A stretch of 64,000 bases of DNA. Source: Mycoemilia scoparia. Taxonomy: Eukaryota; Kickxellomycota; Kickxellomycetes; Kickxellales; Kickxellaceae. The DNA is taken from assembly GCA_027575805.1 (NCBI GenBank), contig JANBPU010000008.1, positions 1-64,000 of the forward strand, read 5' to 3'. Below the pieces are notes generated by a model. That model was not told the DNA's origin and ran no database searches. It was given only the letters and a program-made list of their open reading frames with translations. Both the position numbers and the translations under genes were made by a program. Positions 59,100 through 64,000 of this stretch are shown piece by piece; within the stretch, counting starts at the first letter, position 1, and every line of letters starts with the position of its first letter.

Positions 59100-59815
59100 T
59101 GCCAGCAAATTTCTATTCATTTCAGGTTTTGCAATGGTACAATAAAATGTATAAAGCTATATGGATCATAACTTTTGAAGGGTACCTTTTGATGACCAAT
59201 GATTATAGGGGCAGCCACAACAAAATGTGTGACTACCCTTTCAAAAATAACTACCCATATGGCTCGCCTATGCTCGGGAATCTTTCAACGCACTGGTTTA
59301 CTTCACTCACTTTATCTAGATTCTGTCATTTTTGCGACAACCTACAGTGTTTGTCTTATATTTCACGTTATATTAAAGCAATACTATCATGTCATTTCAT
59401 GTGATTTGCTTTTGTCTATCACAATGCAACTGACTGTTTTGTTCTTCTCGAAATCTAACCCCCCTCCCCCTTTTTCTTTGGTTTTTTATCAACCAAGCTA
59501 AAAATGGACATGGCTTTCTTACATTAACATAATCCAGACTGGTGCATATCAGGTGACTGACTGTTCGTAGTGATGGCTAAGTCATCAGCATGATTTAATC
59601 ACAGGGTTTGATCACTTGTGACATTTGCCTTTGGGCTTGGCTCTCCAGCTTGACATGTCGTCATGCTTTTCTTAAAAGTTGCTTTGAGCTTTCACACAGT
59701 CTTTAGGTATTATACACCTCCACTGTCATCATAATTTTTGGCTCATTTTTTACACCCTTTATATACATACAGCGTAGCACATTTAGCAAAGAACCGAACT
59801 TCCAATTTCCACACA
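59100..59815. other. Intergenic, Gpi12 to Snx41, with MITE
   Basis: One MITE-like copy 63 bp after the Gpi12 stop. The rest is AT/pyrimidine-rich with no gene. Confidence 0.6.
59162..59257. mobile_element. MITE-like element, copy 10 (96 bp, shortened interior)
   Basis: The ends are TGGATCATAACTTTTGAAGG and the inverse ending AAAAATAACTACCCA. TA flanks at 59160-59161 and 59258-59259. The interior keeps GATTATAGGGGCAGCCACA, as in copy 3. Confidence 0.85.
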
Positions 59816-62438
59816 ATGGAGCAGTACTGCTGTCTAGTAGACCGCGCCTTGCTGTCATTAGAGGCCCGGGAACAAAAACGTTCTAAACGGCCAGAGTATT
59901 CTGACGATAATGAGTGGAGACACAGTACTAATCACATTATACACATTAGTGGTGCTGAGAAAAAGGTGGAAGGGAGCACCTACATAGCATATATGATAAG
60001 CTTTGGGGTAAGCCAAAAGGGAGCTTAATAGCAATTCCAAAGAACTTTCCGAAAAACAAGTGAATTGAGAAATGGAAACTAATGTAACCAATATTCTTTA
60101 TATTTAGGATAAATCGGTTGAGCGTCGCTACTCTGAATTCGAATCGCTTCGCAAAGTGCTAGTACGGTTATACCCAACCAGCATTATTCCTCCAATACCA
60201 GAGAAGCATACACTAAGTAAGTACTTTATCTTTGTTGCAATTATCACCACAGGTGCTATAATGATATGATGGCTCATGCGAATTTATCAAGTACGTTCGG
60301 GTTTTATGTGTATGAACTAATGCTAAAATCTCTCATTATTAGCGCATTATATGTCCATGAAGAGCCGAGTCAAGGAGAACCAGTACATCATAGAGCAGAG
60401 GAAGCGTACTCTACAGACTTTTTTGAATCGTTTGGTTTTCAATCCTATCCTCGGCCGTGAACACACAATTCATAGATTCCTTGATGTAGGAGAGTCGTGG
60501 AAGGAGGTCCTCCATTCTACTTTAATAGCTAACCTTCCGGTTGACCCACTACATTCATCTCCCTCAAAGGCCACCCCGTCTTCAATTGCTGATGGAAATG
60601 GCACCCACCCACCAAAGATTGCTGCTACAAATAACTATGCCGCTAGCGTCCCTATACCTGGATCATTGACACCGTTAAGAAACCCAGAGCCCTGCTGGGT
60701 AGAATGTGAGCTGTTCACCAACAAGTTTTCTAACCAATTCTCGCAAACAATCGAATCCAGCGAGAGACGTGTCCTTGAACAATTAAGTAGTATGTTAAAT
60801 GATGATTGCCACACTACCTCATTTTGTCAAAGATATAGAATTCGAATTGGTATTAATACAATATCTCTCAATATTTTTAGAATTGACGAGCTCATATGCG
60901 GATTTAGGTGCAGTCCTCAATGGGTTTAGTCTCCTGGAAACTGGGGAGCTTGAGATGGCCATAGAAAAGACTGGTCAGTCCATTGATTTATCATATGTCG
61001 AGACCAATAAGCTTGTAAGTCAACGATCCCTTATAATGTCAAGATTGCTCCATATTATAGCTATAGCCAATATGTGTTGGTTTTGGTGTTAAAACAGGTA
61101 GAAAGATTCCAGGCGATGGTGCATGAGCCAATCCACGAATATTCGCAGCTAGCGGAGATCCTAAAAAAGGTTCTGAGGTATCGCACATCAAAAAATATCC
61201 AATTACAACAAGCGACAACAAAACAAATACAGAAAAGAGAAAAGCTTGATAGCCTTCTCAAAGCAGACATGGACTCTCAGAGACTAGCTCAAGCTTTAGA
61301 CACAACAAATACAAGTAACCAGCAGAATGAAGGCCGATCCAATGCCTTTGATAGAGGACACGCAACATACACATCATCCCGAGCCACCACTACAAACCAG
61401 AATAAAGCGAATGATAGTATAAATAAAGATGATAATACAAAGAATACTACTGGGCGTCGAACAGCAAAGAAAAGGCTGCCAGACCAAGATCCCTTCTCAG
61501 AAGGGCCGCTGTTTGGAGATGACGGCAATAAACAATCTGAGGCTGCGGATGATGACATGGATCCACTGGCAAGGTTCCAAGCAGAAGAATCAGAGATTTG
61601 GGGTGGTGGTGCTGGATCAACACTCCCTCGTATGTTCAACTCCATGTATGTACCAAAAAGGCAGCCTTTGGGTTCACCAGATGCATTCTCGGACCAAGAT
61701 AGTATTAAGTCAATAAATTCGAACCCTCAGAATGTAACTAATGGGGCTGGTGATGGCGAAGATGACACGAGAAAAGATAATACTATAGAAGAAGCCAAAG
61801 ATACACGAATGGTCAAGTCATCTTATGCTGAAAGGACATCAGATCCACGGCTGTCTTTTGATAGCTCGATATCTTCTGTCAAAGACTCTACCATTCCCAA
61901 CTCATCATATATGGCCAAGAGCACAGGCGCACTCCCGCCACATAAATCTCTTGGATCTCGGGTATTAACTTCGCCAAAAACACTCGGAGGGGAGCTTTTG
62001 AACCGCCTGACCTATGCCCTCAATGGAATGATGGACACTGATCCTGAGCAAATGCGACGCAATCAGATTGGTAAGTTAAGCAGCAGGATTGCTGAGCTTG
62101 AGGAGCAGTCAGAGATGTTGCAGAACGACCTCGAGCTGATAAACTCGAGCATTCAGGACAACCTGGACCGTTATCAGAGGGACAAGGTTAGGGATATCAA
62201 GAATGTTCTCCTGGACATGGCCAAGATGCACCTTGAGTGGTGTGAAGAGGTGAGTAGAGAATCATATTATGAGCCTGTGATCGATCTTATACATAGCATA
62301 GCTTGCTTCTCTGAGCACTCAAATATTAATTTGGTTGTATTTATTGCAATTGGACATTAGGGTGTCAAGATATGGGAGGAAACCAAGAAAAAAGTCGACG
62401 AGATACCTGATGTGACTAGTCTCGAACATTTGGCATAA
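59816..62438 (+). CDS. SNX41: Sorting nexin Snx41/Atg20-type, PX-BAR (703 aa, 6 exons)
   Basis: These nexins pair with Snx4 for endosome-to-Golgi recycling and selective autophagy. Exons: 59816-60007, 60108-60216, 60343-60789, 60881-61014, 61098-62249, 62361-62438; all phases agree. PX domain: [40 protein letters not shown] and [12 protein letters not shown], with [15 protein letters not shown] after it, a diagnostic Snx41 stretch. The BAR region ([40 protein letters not shown]) is split by a roughly 290-residue charged, low-complexity insertion (about 410-650) before a final coiled coil. The last helix is [20 protein letters not shown]. Confidence 0.93.
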
Positions 62439-63313
62439 ACAACATCCAAGACTTTGGGCACCTGTTGCCACCCAAACACAATATCGCTAGTTTTATTAGT
62501 AGATGTGTTTTAATTCCTGTATTGCATACCAACAATTATATAAAGTACCTTTTGTCTTACACTTCAACATATTTATAATTTGAAATTATACTCAAGATAT
62601 TTTGGGTGCTTTCACATCATAAAGTTCAGGTGTGTTGGACATTTGAGGTTTTGTGTGGTACAAATTATCAACTGCTATATTTGTGTGTTGAACACAATCT
62701 GATCAGTCCCAGTCCCAGTCCCAGACAAGCATTTATACTAAACCACCCACAATCAAAACACTGTAGTTTTGTGTGTTTTCAACCCAAATATGATGGTGTG
62801 CTTTGACTGCATAGTCACCATAAAAATATATGTGAAATTTGGGCTAGAGGAGTTGCGTTTTGTTTTTTGTTTTATCTTTCCTCAAAATATAACTTCTAAA
62901 TGCCGGGTTCAGCCTAAAGGTATGAATAATATTATATAGCCATCTTTATTGCTGCTGCTGCTACTACTACTACTACTACCGGACAATGCGGCTGTCACTA
63001 CCTATTGGCCATGCTTGGGATATTAAACCAAGGCTAGGCCACCTGTTGGCTGTGCCGCAAGTAGGATATAAAATGCCACTTGTGCATTTATGCACTTTTT
63101 TGGCGGAATCCTTTCTCTCACTTCTTTCTATTTATGTCATTTTATTTACTTTCAACCAGCATATGCTAAACATTCTTGTTTTCCAATTTGTCCTACTCAT
63201 TGATATATAGCCAGCTAAAGCCACCCACAATCAGAAAATTTGCATAATCATTGCCTAAACAATTAAACACCCGGTATACAGCGCGCATATACTATCGATA
63301 ACACTTGGTAAAA
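62439..63313. other. Intergenic, Snx41 to NudE
   Basis: It holds a four-unit CAGTCC tract near 62704 and CTG/CTA triplets at 62951-62980. No gene is recognised. Confidence 0.55.
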
Positions 63314-64000
63314 ATGAGCCAGGATGGAGAGTACAATGATCCAGAAACCTTTGCTAGTGTTGAAGAAGAGGCCAAATACTGGAAGGAAATTGCTATAGAA
63401 ACACGCAAGCAACTGGCCGACACAGAGAATGAGCTGTTTGAGTTCCAAACCCAGTCAACAGAGTTTGAGAATGAACTTGAGGCTGAGATAAAGCGACTTG
63501 AGGATACCAATGCGCAGCTAAGAAGAAAGTACGAGCTTACACAATCTGAGTCTGAGGATTGGAAGGGTAAATACCAACAATCACAGGTCAAGGCTAACGA
63601 CATGCTGAAATCCGTAGAGAGGGAGCTAGAGTTTGTCAAGTCACAACAAGAGTTTTACAAGAGCAGGACTCGTGAACTCGAACAGGATAACGATGATTTG
63701 GAACGCAACGAGCGAGCGGCTAAATCATCATTACAAGATACAGAGTCACGACTCAGCAAGGCTCTTAAGCAGAACAGTGCTCTTATGGGGGAAGTTGAGG
63801 CAAAGAACCTGCTCTCAGAAGAAGTGCAACGTCTCAAGGATGAGCTTAAAGATCTAAATCTCGAGCTTAATGTACTGAAAAACCGCCAGGTCAGAATGCC
63901 ATCTATAAATGCAGGCTCGCTGGCACTTTCATCCTCAGCTTCGACCTCAAGCGCGATGCTGTCAAAGTCGACAACCAACCTCGAAGGTACCGATAATCCA
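63314..64000 (+). CDS. NDE1: NudE/Ndel1 dynein regulator, N-terminal part (229 codons, cut by window end)
   Basis: NudE tethers Lis1 to dynein. The frame opens MSQDGEYNDPETFASVEEEA and continues as one coiled coil: YWKEIAIETRKQLADTENEL, FEFQTQSTEFENELEAEIKR, DDLERNERAAKSSLQDTESR and VEAKNLLSEEVQRLKDELKD, all characteristic of the NUDE family (E-F-Q-x-S-x-E-x-E-x-E-L-E, N-D-L-E-R and V-Q-R-L-K-D-E). After about residue 190 it becomes Ser/Thr-rich. It stays open to the last base, so the 3' part lies outside the window. No intron is needed so far. Confidence 0.92.
   Translation, partial: MSQDGEYNDPETFASVEEEAKYWKEIAIETRKQLADTENELFEFQTQSTEFENELEAEIKRLEDTNAQLRRKYELTQSESEDWKGKYQQSQVKANDMLKSVERELEFVKSQQEFYKSRTRELEQDNDDLERNERAAKSSLQDTESRLSKALKQNSALMGEVEAKNLLSEEVQRLKDELKDLNLELNVLKNRQVRMPSINAGSLALSSSASTSSAMLSKSTTNLEGTDNP

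Overview
The window is nuclear DNA of a fungus. Genes are moderately dense (about 25 in 64 kb) and most carry one to eight short GT-AG introns of roughly 45-240 nt. The proteins are typically fungal: Sac6-type fimbrin, Osh, Snx41, Mtq2, Gpi12, Doa10, a velvet-like factor, and secreted LPMO-like and CBM96-like proteins. The AT-rich intergenic DNA, the gene set and the intron load suggest an early-diverging lineage, with Kickxellomycotina/Zoopagomycota as my best guess. That placement is inference from content, not from a phylogeny.

Layout. 1-13 kb: fimbrin (-), an SSF/Dur3-like permease (+), a 1052-residue Rap1-like telomere protein (-) and a secreted LPMO-like protein (-). 13.8-19.6 kb: ribosomal eL31, two almost identical histone H3 genes and one H4 gene. 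19.7-28 kb: a long PPR protein, glycine-cleavage H protein, and a four-exon velvet-like gene that I assembled from short exons in a region that otherwise looks empty. 29.5-43 kb: Doa10/MARCH6 ubiquitin ligase (-), 6-phosphogluconolactonase (+), a nine-exon palmitoyl-protein thioesterase (+), a Ccc2-type copper ATPase (+) and a secreted CBM96-like protein (-). 43.6-54.8 kb: a long Osh protein (-), cytochrome c1 (-), a 911-residue low-complexity protein with a Cys-rich tail (+) and a mitochondrial TPR protein (-). 55.5-64 kb: a same-strand run of cytochrome c, Mtq2, Gpi12, Snx41 and the 5' part of a NudE protein cut by the window edge.

Between the genes lie nine copies of a short inverted-repeat element of the MITE type. 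Terminal repeats are about 25 bp (core ATTTTTGAAGGG), most copies are flanked by TA, and there are two internal subfamilies. Three other dispersed repeat pairs are also present. One of them gives a filled/empty-site comparison that supports TA target duplication.

Themes. Genes for mitochondrial proteins (cytochrome c, cytochrome c1, GcvH, TPR protein) are scattered rather than clustered, as are those for membrane traffic and lipid transfer (Osh, Snx41, Gpi12). The three histone genes share a TCACGCGT (MluI cell-cycle box) octamer. All five ACGCGT hexamers I found in the window lie in histone upstream DNA. I see no operon-like system, CRISPR array or recognisable tRNA/rRNA gene. Gene models were built by hand from splice signals, phase agreement and family resemblance.
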